Shown here piece by piece: positions 28,942-40,394 of a stretch of DNA of 64,000 bases. A program made the position numbers and the translations under genes. Origin of the DNA: Unio delphinus. Lineage: Eukaryota; Mollusca; Bivalvia; Unionida; Unionidae. The stretch spans positions 632,501 to 696,500 of the forward strand of contig JAQISU010000171.1 in assembly GCA_029339505.1 (NCBI GenBank). The letters run 5' to 3'. The notes beneath the pieces were generated by a model. It ran no database searches, was not told the origin of the DNA, and worked only from the letters and a program-made list of their open reading frames with translations. Every line of letters starts with the position of its first letter. Within the stretch, counting starts at the first letter, position 1.

Positions 28942-29205
28942 AGCAGCAGAGAGGGTGCGTGACGACGACCTGGCGTGGTTTTTTTTTCTGATTAAGCATT
29001 TACGAACAAGCATTTGCTTGCCGAATAAACGCCTATGTGAAATCACAACAACATTGTTGTCGTGATATGCAGCAACACATGGTGACAATAACCCGGCGTC
29101 GTCCCTTTTTGCCGAATGGAGGCTTCTATTAAACATTTACGAGAAAGCCTTGGTTGCCGAATTGACGCCTTGTAAAAAGTCGTCGGATTCACCCTCTCTG
29201 CTGCT
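28942..29205. repeat. Right terminal repeat of P-A
   Basis: AGCAGCAGAGAGGGTGCGTG at 28942 and GATTCACCCTCTCTGCTGCT ending at 29205 form a 264-bp foldback. Preceded by TTGGTTAACCCGC, the same inner boundary as in P-B and P-D. Outside it begins non-viral DNA. Confidence 0.8.
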
Positions 29206-29663
29206 GAGCTAGTTATTGGACACACTACCAGCGTACCATTGAGGTGCAAAATGAGAAACTTCTTTTCAGTGAAGATGTAGAACTTGATCTTGTCGATTAT
29301 GATTCTAAATATTTGTACAAATGGTCAAAGAATTGTGACATTGCAATAACCAATATGCTCTCTACTCCATCAAACAATAAATCTAGTTATGACAAACATA
29401 TTATGAAAAGGAGTTGTCAGGCGAACTCCTCTTCAAGCTATGTAGTACAGATGTTCAACAGATGAGTTGCATGTAAGCGACTTAAATTAGCTTATCCATA
29501 TTTCTGGGAGGCAAGAAAACATAACTTTGTTATATACGTATATTAAATGAAATTGATGACAGAGATTCCTGGATATTCATTCAATGGCTTCGGAGTAATG
29601 AATAATCTTCATCAAAAACATTCACATGTCTAAAAGCAAATAATGCAATCGGATTATAATGCA
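29206..29663. repeat. Flanking repeat DNA (fragment of palindrome arm)
   Basis: No gene. It matches the reverse complement of about 62915-63432 over its length (for example CTTTTCAGTGAAGAT and ATTAAATGAAATTGATGACAGAGA). It is the piece of genomic repeat left between P-A and P-C. Confidence 0.8.
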
Positions 29664-29694
29664 GCAGAAGAGGGGCGAATCGTACATCTCAACA

Positions 29695-30225
29695 ATGAAG
29701 CATCATAATGTCAGCATCAGACGAGTGCATACTGCACTAGATCGCGATCAGGCAATTGTTGAGCGATTTAATCGGACACTTGCTGGGTGCTGGGCGGTTA
29801 TTCGGATAACAATATGCTAAGGAATTTATTCAGGATAAACGATCCCATGAATGGGTCAAGAGATTACCAGGTGTAATTACCGCGCTGAATAATGAGATTA
29901 CTCGAACAATCAACATGAAACCTAACAACGCGATTAAAAAGAAGTCTATACCCGTTAAACCGCAAAAAGATTTTACAAAACAACCAATACTCGGTAATGT
30001 TACTGTGAGATATTTATATGAACCAGGAGAGCTCGAAGGCGGCACAGAAAGGGCTACTGATCCTATTGGAGTGTTACTGCACATAAAATATCTAGTATAA
30101 CACGATCTACGGGTAGACCAGCAATCTATAGATTGGATTCAACTGCTCCTCAGCGAGGATTTACTCGTGAACAGCTACAAGTGATTCCCGAGGATACTCA
30201 ATTACCACCGCGTGGTCTTAACTAG
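29695..30225 (+). pseudogene. int: Integrase fragment of P-C
   Basis: Begins at MKHHNVSIRR, about the middle of the catalytic core; the Glu region RDQAIVERFNRTL is kept, then an 8-10 base local duplication near 29785 shifts the frame. The C-terminal VTVRYLYEPGELEGGTERA region is recognisable to TAG 30223-30225. Without the first two Asp residues it cannot be active. Confidence 0.85.
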
Positions 30226-33200
30226 CACCTCTTCGTCTGTTGCACTCAAGACAAGTCAGCATCACATTATCTCTAGTATGACCTACGCTGCTATCTTTTT
30301 TGTCTACGGTAAATTGTCGAGAATCCGTATCCGACAAACTTCAACGCATTATACAATTGCAACTCGCGCATTGATTATTCTGTTGTTGATTCAGCGTAAT
30401 TATTAATTCAGCATCAATATTAAATTCTCTGTTTTTTTATCCTGCTGTTTATAACCAGGAAGTTTTTTTCTGATTATGTTCTTGACAGAGTCAATGCTGA
30501 CAATATTGCTTATTGAAGTGTCATTATCATCTCCTGACACTGTCAGGACAACTCTTCGAAGCTGTTTTATTCTTTGTACTAAATTCGACCACTGGATGTA
30601 ATTATCCACCATCCAAACAATTGTATCTGATATTGTCAATCCCTGTGAAGAATCTATCGTCGCTGCGTAACCTAGCGTCCATGGGGATTTATCAACACGC
30701 AATGCATCTTCGACGACGCTGATATCAACCAACACAATATCGTTTAACACTAAATTTTGCTTTTCACGCTCTCCTGGAATATCAACTTCAATATTCTGCT
30801 TTCGTGTATCCGAAGGTCTATAACACAACGGTACTGGAAGTGTTGCAAATTTTTCGTTATGCAATTCAAATAACTTCATCTGAAGTGTGTCTTTGACTAT
30901 TTTTCTACTTGCGATTATCAAATTGTTTGGTCTCAATGCTTCCCAGAAATCTTTTAATGGTGTTTCCGAAATTATTTCACGCGCTATTTCACATTGAATT
31001 CTATCAGGTTGTAATCTGATTAGTTTTTTTAACTCGCGTAGTTGTTCATCAAGTGCTCTATGATCGTTGTTAATTTCTTCATAATAGTCGACAAAATTCT
31101 TTAGCCAATCATGTGGGGATAATGGTGGTGGTTGGCCATGATCGCCACACATGACGACTTTTGTATTCGCTAGCAAAAACCACTCGAGAAACTTTTGTAA
31201 TACATCTAACGACACCGTGCATATCTCATCCCAAGTAATGACTTCAGAACTAAATTTCTCACCTATTCGTTCAGGAGTCTATGAATCGCCTTTCCATAAA
31301 ATGAAACTATGATAAGTACAGGCATTTACCCCTCGTTGTTTCATCTCTCTTGCGAGTCTGTGTGTTGGTGTTAGCACAATCATGTTTGATTTGGAAACAC
31401 TAGCTTGAAAATCCGTAGTATTTTTCCCACGAAATACTTCAATCGCACGAGTCGTCTTTCCTGACCCGCCACAACCGTTTAAATAAACTGTTTTATATAT
31501 CTACATTTTGGTTCAGATATCTGCGGTGCATTAGATAGTTCTGATATTGTATCACCTTTCGAATATTTATCTTCAATCGTAACATCTGCTGACTTTGAAT
31601 AATCATGCATCATTTCCCGCTTAATTCTCCATGATCCCCAGCTCTCGTTAGAATTAGTGAATTCAGCAACTGCTTCGCTGTGTTTCGCGTTGATATAAAA
31701 TGAATCAGTGGCGACTCTAACTGCTGTGTCAGGAAATCTATTGATCATCGAAAATAGATTGATAGAAGCATAAGCTAGCATAGACGCCCTCAAGTGTGTA
31801 TACTGAAGATTTTCTCCGTCTGCGTAAGTAACAATTGTACCAAATTTTGTTCGATCGGACGAGAAAGCGTCTTTACGATCCACGCATATACCCTTACATA
31901 TTATATCCGCGATAATAAAATCGTACTCAACTCTATCTATAATCAACCGTGAAGAATATCGTTTATTGTCGTATTTGCCACCCTGAGTGAACTTACCAAT
32001 TATTCCTTTGCGTCTTTATTCCTAACTTCAAATAACTGTTTGGATCATTTCATGACATTTTTTTCGTCGATATCGGGAAATTGTTTTTTGTTTTCGCTGA
32101 TTATGCTATCTAGATTAGGTTGTGGTAACCAAACCTAAGTCAGCGCGTGATATGATATAATCGCTTCACTGACAATCAGCGATATCAGTATTTTAGAATC
32201 AATCATATACCGTAATAGCACCTTTGGCATCCAGTGTTTTTCAGATAGATGTCTACCAATCCAGACGTAACAGCACGGATGAAGTCCTGTAGCTAATTCA
32301 AATGATACTACACGAGCGAATCCGGTTAAATCAAAATCGGGTAGTGGTCCATTAATTGCAACACGGGCCATCTCATGTCTGGGATGTCCAAATCACTTGA
32401 AGTACTCAGCGGCTTCTCCGTACCCGAGAAAACTACCGGGATAACACGCAACCATATCAACTGAAATAATAGTTTTGGGGGCGTATTTTGTATTCCATAA
32501 TCCGCCGTGGTTGTATTCGATGCAGCTTGATTTGATATCTGTGAGAAACTCACCTCGCGTTGATTTCCATGAGTTTCTCTTTCTCACAAAATGAGACGCA
32601 ATCGACGGAAGTGTAAAACAGATTGTTAGTAATTGTTCGTCGTTGAAACTCTTCGAGAAACTACTAGCTAGTTTCTTCATCGCGTTATGGAGGGCTTCAG
32701 TGCGATATAATTCTCCATTGGGTCTTACAAATTGATCGAATCCGCCCTCGGAGTGAAGTAACCACACTGACACAGGATCGAGTTTACTCAGCTCGTAAAT
32801 AAAATCAAAAAAAAATTCTTCAGTGAAACACTCCCCGAAAAATTCCGGGGGTAGATATTTTACGGTTCTATCCCGTGGAAATATTGTTACCGCAGGTGTC
32901 CACGCGTGTTCGTTATGATCAATAATTTTGATTGGAGCTCCTCTCAACATATATTTCGATTAGTATAATACTTCTCCTTTTATCGTCATTACCGATATTG
33001 GGAATCTTAATGATGTTTCTATTTTGGCTATATCCTGGATCTTTGCTCCGTTCTTCCTAACTGTTAATTCCCATTCATTTATTCTCTTACTTCTTAGATC
33101 AGATTTGTTAGATTATATTTTTTCCCACGCAACGCATTTGTGAAGTGTTCTATTAGTCGTTCTGCTACACAATTTATCCTCGTTGACAAAGTCAGCGGCG

Positions 33201-33700
33201 ACAGTTTCATGCGTTTTAGTTTTTCAATACTCGGTTCATCATTTAACGGATATATCCCATAAACAACTGCGGTTACAGGATGAGATCTTAGGTAATACGG
33301 TTTGTCAATTCCAGTCAGAATTCCCGGTTTGGAATCTCGACTCACAATGACGGTTCTTTTATCCTTCAAGATTGGTTCAAATTCATCTCTGATAATCCAA
33401 TCTCCTGTTTCGCCGCGGAAAAATGAATTTCGCTCTAAAAAAATACCTTTTCCGCCCAAATTGTGAGATTATAACTGCTGCGCTTTTATCGTTCATGGTA
33501 GCATCAACTTCACCATCGATACGAAATGTCGACCAACAGTGAGATGCTCCATCACGCTTGAATTCATTAAAACAGTCACTTATTTTACTTATCATGGTTA
33601 TATCACGAATTTTACCCTTTGGTGTATCAGAAACTCTATCAATATTGAATTTAGCATTTTTCCAAGGCGTAATTTTCGATAATCTCTTGAACTCCTTCAT
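30225..33700 (-). pseudogene. polB: PolB-helicase-HNH of P-C, degraded
   Basis: Minus strand from ATG 33700 with one N-terminal module (MKEFKRLSKITPWKN). Polymerase motif A (DMVACYPGSFLGYG, about 32440) and C (RVATDSFYIN, about 31710) are readable; a gap falls near motif B (about 32000). The helicase GCGGSGKTT region, GDHGQPPP and SSQG are present (31480-30650). Many stops (for example near 31280, 32135, 32395, 32950). A 36-base in-frame palindromic insert sits at about 31389-31430 inside the helicase. The C-terminal CASCNC...CLECNRR finger is kept but interrupted. Confidence 0.8.
31389..31430 (-). repeat. In-frame palindromic insert in P-C helicase
   Basis: A 36-base block with GAAAAATACTACGGATTTTC adds 12 residues between the IELFR segment and SNMIVLTPTHRLAR, where P-B and P-D have none. 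Confidence 0.55.
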
Positions 33701-33742
33701 GCTATAAATGAAACAATTATTTAAATAGAAAGATTTGATATA

Positions 33743-34093
33743 ATGAATCATTGCAAATGGCTCATGATTGGATCAGTGATCCCGTGTAACAAATCATGCA
33801 GAAAGGAGTTCTGTGGGAATCATATGCAAAGCTTTCGACGTGAAAGCTTTGGTCCGCTACCCTGCATACGATGTGGGGTTGGGGTTAGAGGAAAATCGCA
33901 GTTGTGTCTCGGTTGTGGTGGTAAGCGATACAGAGAGTTGAATCGTTATTGTGATAAGAGAATCAAAGATTCCACTAAAAATTCCATCAATGACTCTGAC
34001 GCTGACATAGTCAGGGTCAAGGACAAAGTCATAAGAACTCCTCAAGACTACATCGGAAGTTTTCCAAATGTTAACATTCAGCCAAACAATTAA
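33743..34093 (+). CDS. Zinc-finger protein of P-C (intact)
   Basis: 116 residues: PCNKSCRKEFCGNH, CIRCGVGVRGKSQLCLGC, basic helix, acidic DSDADIVRVKD insert near the end that P-D lacks. Both CxxC pairs complete. 42-bp divergent spacer from PolB. Confidence 0.65.
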   Translation: MNHCKWLMIGSVIPCNKSCRKEFCGNHMQSFRRESFGPLPCIRCGVGVRGKSQLCLGCGGKRYRELNRYCDKRIKDSTKNSINDSDADIVRVKDKVIRTPQDYIGSFPNVNIQPNN

Positions 34094-34118
34094 TTAGACA
34101 AATAGTATTAGTGTACAA

Positions 34119-34517
34119 ATGAACCAAGAATTCAGACCACACCCTGTGATCACAAACTATGAGGCATCCAGTAATGGCATTGTCAGACATCGTAAACTGA
34201 AGAAACCAGTTGGTGCTGTGAATAATCAAGGGTATTTGGTGTTTACCGCTGGAGGGAAAAGACATCTTAAGAACAATTCTTTATGAAATCTGCAAGCTGT
34301 TACACAAAGTGAAAATTTGAAACGAGGAAACACTGGACAATACTCGAAAAAAGCGAGACCCGTAAGATCTTTTAATGCAACAAATAACGAAGAAATAGTA
34401 TTTCTATCAATAGTTAAGGCCGGTAGATATTTCGATATTTGTCCACCTTCTGTTCAATGCATTGCAGAGGGAATTTATCGATCTGCGATTTCAAACAAGA
34501 CCGGAAAAAAAAATTAA
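34119..34517 (+). pseudogene. HNH endonuclease of P-C, catalytic core deleted
   Basis: Opens MNQEFRPHPVITNYEASSNG, then jumps from YLVFTAGGKRHLK to NNSL, losing the HR...VIDH core, with a TGA right after. The C-terminal NUMOD1-like part (KAGRYFDICPPSVQ) remains. Confidence 0.75.
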
Positions 34518-34590
34518 ATTCATTTATGTCTGAGGCGTCCATCTCTGGGAAATATATTCTTCCTATTAGAAGTATATAATTATTAATAAT

Positions 34591-35043
34591 ATGAATTTTC
34601 AAAATATCAATGAGGCGATAACCGAAATTTTAATTTTGAAATCTCAGTGGGTTTGCACATATGATAGTTTAAACTGCGATCAAATTATGTCCGACTTCCA
34701 GAATATTGAATACGGCGCTATGAATAACAAATATGTACTACGCAAAAAATATGCCCTCGTAAAACGAATTCAGAATTCTATCCGTGACTCCATTCTATGT
34801 TGTGACGACGTCAATACGTTTGTCCCGTTATTTACTATCGTGGAAAGAATAAGAAAGGAAATAGGGCATGAATACGAAATAAAAAGAAAAATTCATTTAA
34901 AAATCAGAAATATAAGATTGTTAATTGAACAAAACGAAAATCTCCTTCGGATGGTCGGTTTCAGTCAATACTGGCGTTTAATAAGGAGATATTATTTTAG
35001 ATTCAAATTGGAAAATTGTTTAACAATTGAAAATAATGGTTAA
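34591..35043 (+). CDS. s118 small helical protein of P-C
   Basis: 150 residues; the first 110 match the family (DQIMSDFQNIEYG, RIQNSIRDSI, TIVERIRKEIGHEYE). The extra 35 residues at the end run into the cap1 start, which overlaps by 8 bases; they may reflect loss of the original stop. Confidence 0.55.
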   Translation: MNFQNINEAITEILILKSQWVCTYDSLNCDQIMSDFQNIEYGAMNNKYVLRKKYALVKRIQNSIRDSILCCDDVNTFVPLFTIVERIRKEIGHEYEIKRKIHLKIRNIRLLIEQNENLLRMVGFSQYWRLIRRYYFRFKLENCLTIENNG

Positions 35044-36197
35044 TGAGTCATTAACGACTAGATTGGCTCGTGAGCGACTAGATGCAATTAAGAGATTTAT
35101 ACCAATCCGCGACTCTGTCAGGAAAAAACTACAAGCTAGACGGAGTTTACAAACAGATTTTTCTGAGGGATCTGAGGAGTTGTTTAAACCAATAAACACA
35201 GCAACGAAGGAGGCAATATCAGATACTGAGGGTGCTTTATGGAGGGATGTACCCAAGGACGAACAAAGAAAAGAAAAGCCTCTTATTGGTGAACTTGAAA
35301 AAATTGCAACAGGAACTGAACAAACAAAACAAGCTGTACAAAAACTCCACGGTGATATATCAGCTCAGCAGAAAATTGAACGACTAGATGATATTTATGT
35401 TAGTGAACCACCTGAATCAAAAAGAACAGTACATGATTTACGCGCGAGATTTAACGAGGAGGGATTATCAGCAATTGATTAGACTGATCCAGCAGAAATT
35501 CCTGCGCTTGTTGATACGACTTATGAAAACAGAAAATAAATGTTGAAACCAGAACATCATAAGTACATTAGAAGTATAACTCATTGGGATGATGTATGCT
35601 TCAAAATCAAAACTAAAAAAAGTCAAATTTATAAGGATAAAGATGTATCATACATAGGATATATCAATACGTTGGGTACAGTGTATAAACAATATGAAGA
35701 ACTAAAACAACAACAAAAACCGCAAAAATTGCAAAGAAAGCGACAACAACCTTCAAAGAAAATATCTTTATGACCTAAAAAAACAAGAAGAAACTCAACA
35801 ACAACCATTGTATACACCATCTGATCGAGATGAAAATGATGAAAAAGATCTTCAGGATTTAATAAATCGAGACAAAGAATGGGAACAAGAAACATATCTT
35901 CAGGATTTAGAAAGTCAAGAAACAGATACACAGGGTGCAACCGGCAAGGGATTAACAGATTCCAGTGGAATTTCAGGTAGTGGTCTTATTCAATGTCCTG
36001 GTAATATTCTGAACGATATAGCACGATTAGAAGTTCTCATCGGAGGAAAACGAGCTGGAAATAACTCACCGAAACTGATTAATGAAGCAGCTGAAATCTG
36101 CAGGCGGTTATTTCAAGGTGATATAATGGATATCAAAACATATCGAGATTTCATTGACGAGTTAGTGGAAAATCCTACGGATTATCACAGTGACTAA
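35036..36197 (+). pseudogene. cap1 of P-C (several stops)
   Basis: Start MVNESLTTRLARERLDAI at 35036. In-frame stops near 35480, 35537 and 35771 plus a frameshift; the C-terminal block ARLEVLIGGKRAGNNSPKL continues to 36197. LIGG-K keeps the protease-type site. The middle is a Gln/Lys-rich, low-complexity region (KQQQKPQKLQRKRQQP) shared with P-D but not P-B. Confidence 0.75.
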
Positions 36198-36243
36198 GTC
36201 ATCGATCATGAATAACTGATTAGATAAATATCATTTAAATAAG

Positions 36244-36700
36244 ATGATCATACACTACATTCATGACAAACCAACCAGCGTATATGTAGTAAACTCGCAG
36301 TTTCCGGTTTAAAGAGCGTACTATGGTGATGGTCTCGGTGATACCATTGCGGGGTTATTTGCAAGAATGACTCCAAAAGTGGCGCCGCTAGTAAAACAAT
36401 TTTTGATGAAAGCCATTGATGTTATTCGTGATAAGGGTATTAGCGCTGTTGGAGATGCTGACGGGAAAGCGTTTTTAGCCACGAAGGATAAACTAACAGC
36501 GCTAGTTCGACGTCGAAGGAAACCACAATTGGGACCTCTGCCATCTACAACGGAAATGTCCGCGAGTGTTAGTAAAATAATAAATAACGCCGTAGATCAA
36601 AAACTAGCGTCGTTGATGACTCCGTCATACACCAACGACCAAGGAAACAATGCAAATATGATAGCAGTAAGTGGCTTTAAAAAAAAACACGACGTGATAG
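36244..36700 (+). pseudogene. Protein VI-like protein of P-C
   Basis: MIIHYIHDKPTSVYVVNSQF, then a TAA at codon 23. The body is conserved, and the end reads IAVSG, so the protease-type IAGS-G site is lost; an A-run shift near 36685 follows. Confidence 0.65.
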
Positions 36701-36744
36701 ACGACGATCACGACAAAGATTTAGATCAATACATATATAATAAA

Positions 36745-37080
36745 ATGTTCAGACGGTCACCTAATCCAGCATTTTATATGGACTCCCCGCAATGATAAAA
36801 AGGGCGTTCAGATCACTCTCTCTGTGGCTGCGATCAAAAATATGATTAAAACCGCGGTATATTCCCGTTGTTACCTGCGATTTCAGCGTTGATTGCGGCA
36901 GCGGCCCCAGCGGTAGCTAAAGCGGCGGCGTTAGGAGCCGTTGGTACCGCGGCAGGAATGACGCTAAAGAAAGCAACTGGGCAAGGGTATAAAAACAAGG
37001 GAAAGGGTCTAAGACTACCAGGAACCCCGTATTCATGGTACAGCGGAAAGGGTCTGAGAATCCCAGGAACGGTTTACTAG
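36745..37080 (+). pseudogene. Capsid-gene stub joined to pX gene by deletion (P-C)
   Basis: The first 15 codons of the capsid gene (MFRRSPNPAFYMDSP, 36745-36789) are followed by a stop and then by the second half of pX (KKGVQITLSVAAIKNMIK, PAISALIAAAAPAVAK, LPGTPYSWYSGKGLRIPGT). A deletion of about 1.6 kb removed the rest of the capsid gene and the pX N-terminus. P-C cannot make capsids on its own. Confidence 0.8.
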
Positions 37081-37115
37081 TTGAGGAATCTTCGATTGTA
37101 GAGTCTTTGACTCCA

Positions 37116-37535
37116 ATGTCCAATTTTGATTTACTCGATGCTGCTAAAAACCTTGCGATTAAAAACTTCAGAGGCGTCTTTATGAAAGATCAGTTACCGA
37201 TACAACCAAACAACGCTGAAACAGGTATCATTAATATCGATAACATCACCGGACCAGGATCCAACTGGGTTGCATACGCGATTGATCCACGTGCAATTGT
37301 TTATTTCGATTCATATGGATTAGCGCCGCCTACAGAATTCATGCGTTATATAAACCACTTAAAAACTTCTCGTTGGTATTCAACACTACCAACAAAACAA
37401 ATGAATGACCCACCAATATGCGGGAACGAAGCTTTAAATGTCCTTGATGCTATTTCAACATCTGGAAAAGCACCAAAGGTTGTCGTAAATGAATATACTA
37501 GCAGTCGCTTTTTAGAGAAAGATTATATAGAATAA
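37116..37535 (+). CDS. pro: Adenain-like protease of P-C, catalytic His replaced
   Basis: 139 residues, open. YFDSYGLAPPTEF (Asp) and DPPICGNEALNVL (Cys) are conserved, but GTHW of the other copies reads GSNW, so the catalytic His is Asn. Probably inactive. Length (about 140) is shorter than adenovirus protease (about 200). Confidence 0.7.
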   Translation: MSNFDLLDAAKNLAIKNFRGVFMKDQLPIQPNNAETGIINIDNITGPGSNWVAYAIDPRAIVYFDSYGLAPPTEFMRYINHLKTSRWYSTLPTKQMNDPPICGNEALNVLDAISTSGKAPKVVVNEYTSSRFLEKDYIE

Positions 37536-37536
37536 T

Positions 37537-38459
37537 ATGATTAATATTTGGGGACACAATTATCAACGCTGAAGAAACCCGATGGCACTGCAACTGGTGA
37601 TAAAAAAAAATAATCGAAGATGAAATAGCTGAGACGTTAAACCTAACAAGTGTTGATCCCAATGAAATAATTGTATTTCAAGATCGTCAGGGTAAATTGA
37701 AATCTAGTAATGTTTCCCTGGATGATATTTTAGTTAAACAAAGCGGCATACATGAAGGCACTATCGCGTTGTTTTCCGATCAGGGTAAACTCAAATTGGG
37801 TGTACTTGTTTCAACTATTTTGGAACTAATTAACATTATTGACAAGCCGTTTTTAGATTTCCTTGGAAATCCACCGGTGACCACACCAAAGCTCACAACG
37901 ATAAAAGATTCTATGTTGGAACTAGCAATACTTCAATCCGAATATGAAAAACAGATTGAAAAGTTTACATCATTTCGTAAAAATATCATGGAGAAATGTT
38001 TTGCAACCACGCTGGATAAAATTGACATAAAACTCCCAGATATTAAAAACATCATCGATGAGCTAAGAAACACCATCGAGGCAATCAAGGAAGATGCAAC
38101 GAGGATGATAGAAATCGTTGTAAAAACAAAAATGTCTCATGAGAGAACCAACAACGTAGTATACACGATCCAACACGGATCATTTGCGTAATCTCTTACA
38201 AACAACAAAATTAGATAGCACTGCAACCGTCAAAGGAATTTATCAATTAACACTAGTGACGCCAACTCAATTTAATATATCATCGTCGAGTTCATCTGGG
38301 GTCAATAATACAATATCAACGATCATTCACAAGGATACAACCGAACAGTTCACGATAGCATCCACTGATACTAATTTGGCTAGGGTTTCAGTAACATGGT
38401 GTGTGCAATTTTTAGCGGATTTGAGTAAACAACTTAATTCAAATCATAAAACGATTTAA
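37537..38459 (+). pseudogene. Fibre-like protein of P-C (short form)
   Basis: Opens MINIWGHN, frameshifts within 12 codons; the body (37697-38191) includes DPNEIIVFQDRQGKLKSSN and DATRMIEIVVKTKMSHERTN; the head (TPTQFNISSSSSSGVNNT) is of the P-A type and in another frame after 38190. No FFG shaft repeats remain. Confidence 0.55.
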
Positions 38460-38466
38460 AAATAAA

Positions 38467-38975
38467 ATGACATCACCGACAATACCTTCAGTATCTCAAT
38501 ACCGCTATGATCAAGTCAGAGAGTTTTTTCAAAATAAACTCAAAACACTTACTGAGGAGTATCAAACAAAAATAAAAAATACCGACAAAGAATCACAGCA
38601 ATTGATGTTACCGTGTACTCAGTGAGTGGTGTAATCACCGGAGCTGGTATAATACTATCTTCCGTGACAATGCTTGCTCCGATAGCTGTTCCAATTTGTA
38701 TATCCGCTGCGACAACAATCGCTGGAATTATTTCGATAATAACAAAAAGAAATATCACCGTGCAGCCAACGCAAACTGCAAGACTACATAATTAAATTTC
38801 ATGTTGTATCAACCGCGTACTCGCAATTATCCTCGTTGATATCGTCGTCGCTCGATGATACATTTATATCAGATAGTGAGTTCTCAGCGATGGTAAGTAT
38901 TTATGATTCCGCGATGTCAAAATTAGAAATACAACATGAGTATAATAACAATGACAACACCGCAAGAACAACTTC
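38467..38975 (+). pseudogene. Membrane protein of P-C (frameshifts), fused to penton remnant
   Basis: MTSPTIPSVSQYRYDQVREF, hydrophobic VYSVSGVITGAGIILSSV in a second frame, tail DSEFSAMVSIYDSAMSKLE in a third. The tail runs directly into the penton strand KEIALAKLRVYYSWPNIRS because the penton N-terminus was deleted. Confidence 0.6.
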
Positions 38976-40278
38976 AACGAAGGAAATCGCGTTAGCAAAA
39001 CTACGAGTGTATTACAGTTGGCCTAATATTAGGTCGGTAGCATTTGGCGGTCAACAACCGAATAATTCCTTGGTATTTGCGTATAAGAACCGCGAAGACG
39101 GGACTCCAGACTGGAATGTTGTTTCGATACCATCTGGGTCATACCAAATCGAACAAATCAATGCTGAATTTTAGCGTAGAATAAAATCAATTACTGGAAC
39201 AGACGAATCGAAAATCGCTATAACAGTTCATGAGCCGACTTTATCATCTGCCATTGAGATAAACTCACCTAGTTATGTTGTAGATATCTATCGGAGTTCT
39301 ATAAGGACAATACTGGGATGGCCTGAAATCCCACCTCAAGCATCTTATCAAATACCATAAAAATCTGATCATGTCACAGACGAAAAATCATATCATGAAA
39401 TCAACCCATCATATCGAGATTTTTTATCCGATATAAAAGACACAAAATCAACCGATAGATTTACATTTCTTGATAACAATACCATGCAATGGGATTTTGT
39501 TTTTGAGAAAAAATTTATTCATTGATTACAATTACATTTACTCTAACTAACATCATTGATTATTTTTAGGAGATTAATCAATTACATAGAACACAACTAG
39601 AACGACTACGACGGAGCTTTCAAGAGCATCTCTCTGATATAGCAGGGCCACATGATGAGATCATAAAATATGTTAGGATATTTAATCAGCTTGTATCTGA
39701 TATGGAATATATCAAAAAACGATTAATTCAAGTAATAATTAATGATAAGAACGGAGATAAACAAAAATTCCTATGTGGTTACAATGTAACAGAGGCCGAT
39801 TTACCCAATTTCGAATTTCTTGGGTATAACGCAAGTAAACTTAAAACAATTATTAATAATCCTATCTGGGAAAACTTTCCTCTGTTACTCGACGCATGGA
39901 AAAAATACCACAATCACATAAACAACTATCCTTAAATATAATAATAATGACCCAGACGGAGGCAGGCGGCATATCGCTCCTCAAAATGTCAATATATCCA
40001 CGGTGATAGCATTGAATTTGGTATGTGATGTTATAGAAGGAAGCAATCAAATAAATCTCGAGCGATCAAATCAAGCTCAGCAGGGATACATTCTATATTC
40101 ATTTGCACCAACAGCTCCTCCAGGATATCTAATTATTGAGGATCCAACTAATCCAGTCTATATGCAATGTCATAATGATTCACTGACAAGAATTAATTTT
40201 AAACTCACTGATCAGTCAAATAATCTTATTGATTTACGAGGTGAGGTTTTACAAATCAGTCTGTTTGTGAAATCGTAG
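38976..40278 (+). pseudogene. Penton-like protein of P-C (N-terminus deleted, stops)
   Basis: Lacks the first 25-30 residues. Stops near 39172, 39358 and several after 39500; the C-terminal QQGYILYSFAPTAPPGYLII...LFVKS is intact in its own frame. The stop codon lies in a GAAATCGTAGTGATTTTC palindrome. Confidence 0.65.
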
Positions 40279-40288
40279 TGATTTTCAT

Positions 40289-40394
40289 TGTTAACCCATA
40301 GAAGCAGAGGGGGTGAGTGACAACGACGTTGGCATATCGTTGTAAGATTTTGGTTTCGTTTTTCGTTAGAGGTTTTTGCACCCTCTCTGTTCGT
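40289..40394. repeat. Degenerate right terminal repeat of P-C
   Basis: TTGTTAACCCATAGAAGCAG at the inner edge and GCACCCTCTCTGTTCG at the outer edge; shortened to about 100 bp relative to P-B and with several substitutions. Confidence 0.65.

Larger units (their letters stand above)
1..29205. mobile_element. Element P-A: Maverick/Polinton-like provirus, left end outside window, interrupted by P-B
   Basis: Genes at 1-12720 and the repeat at 28942-29205 belong to one element split by the nested copy P-B (12724-28849). The right terminus is AGCAGCAG-type repeat ending at 29205, followed by flanking DNA starting GAGCTAG that is also present, in reverse complement and without an element, at about 63426-63432. 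Gene order differs from P-B, P-C and P-D: the capsid cluster runs on the minus strand with cap1 next to the terminal repeat, whereas in the other copies the penton gene is next to it. Nearly all genes are broken, so this is the oldest copy. It remains possible that 1-3170 belongs to a separate fragment, because s118 there is inverted relative to its neighbours. Confidence 0.75.
29664..40394. mobile_element. Element P-C: internally deleted 10.7-kb Maverick/Polinton-like copy
   Basis: Starts with a short terminal-repeat remnant (CAGCAGAAGAGGGG) fused directly to the middle of the integrase; ATPase, PLA2 and the integrase N-terminus are gone. It continues PolB(-), zinc finger(+), HNH(+), s118(+), cap1, protein VI-like, [capsid deleted], pX, protease, fibre, membrane, penton and ends in a degenerate terminal repeat at about 40394. 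No target duplication can be seen, because the right flank does not match the expected host sequence. Confidence 0.82.
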
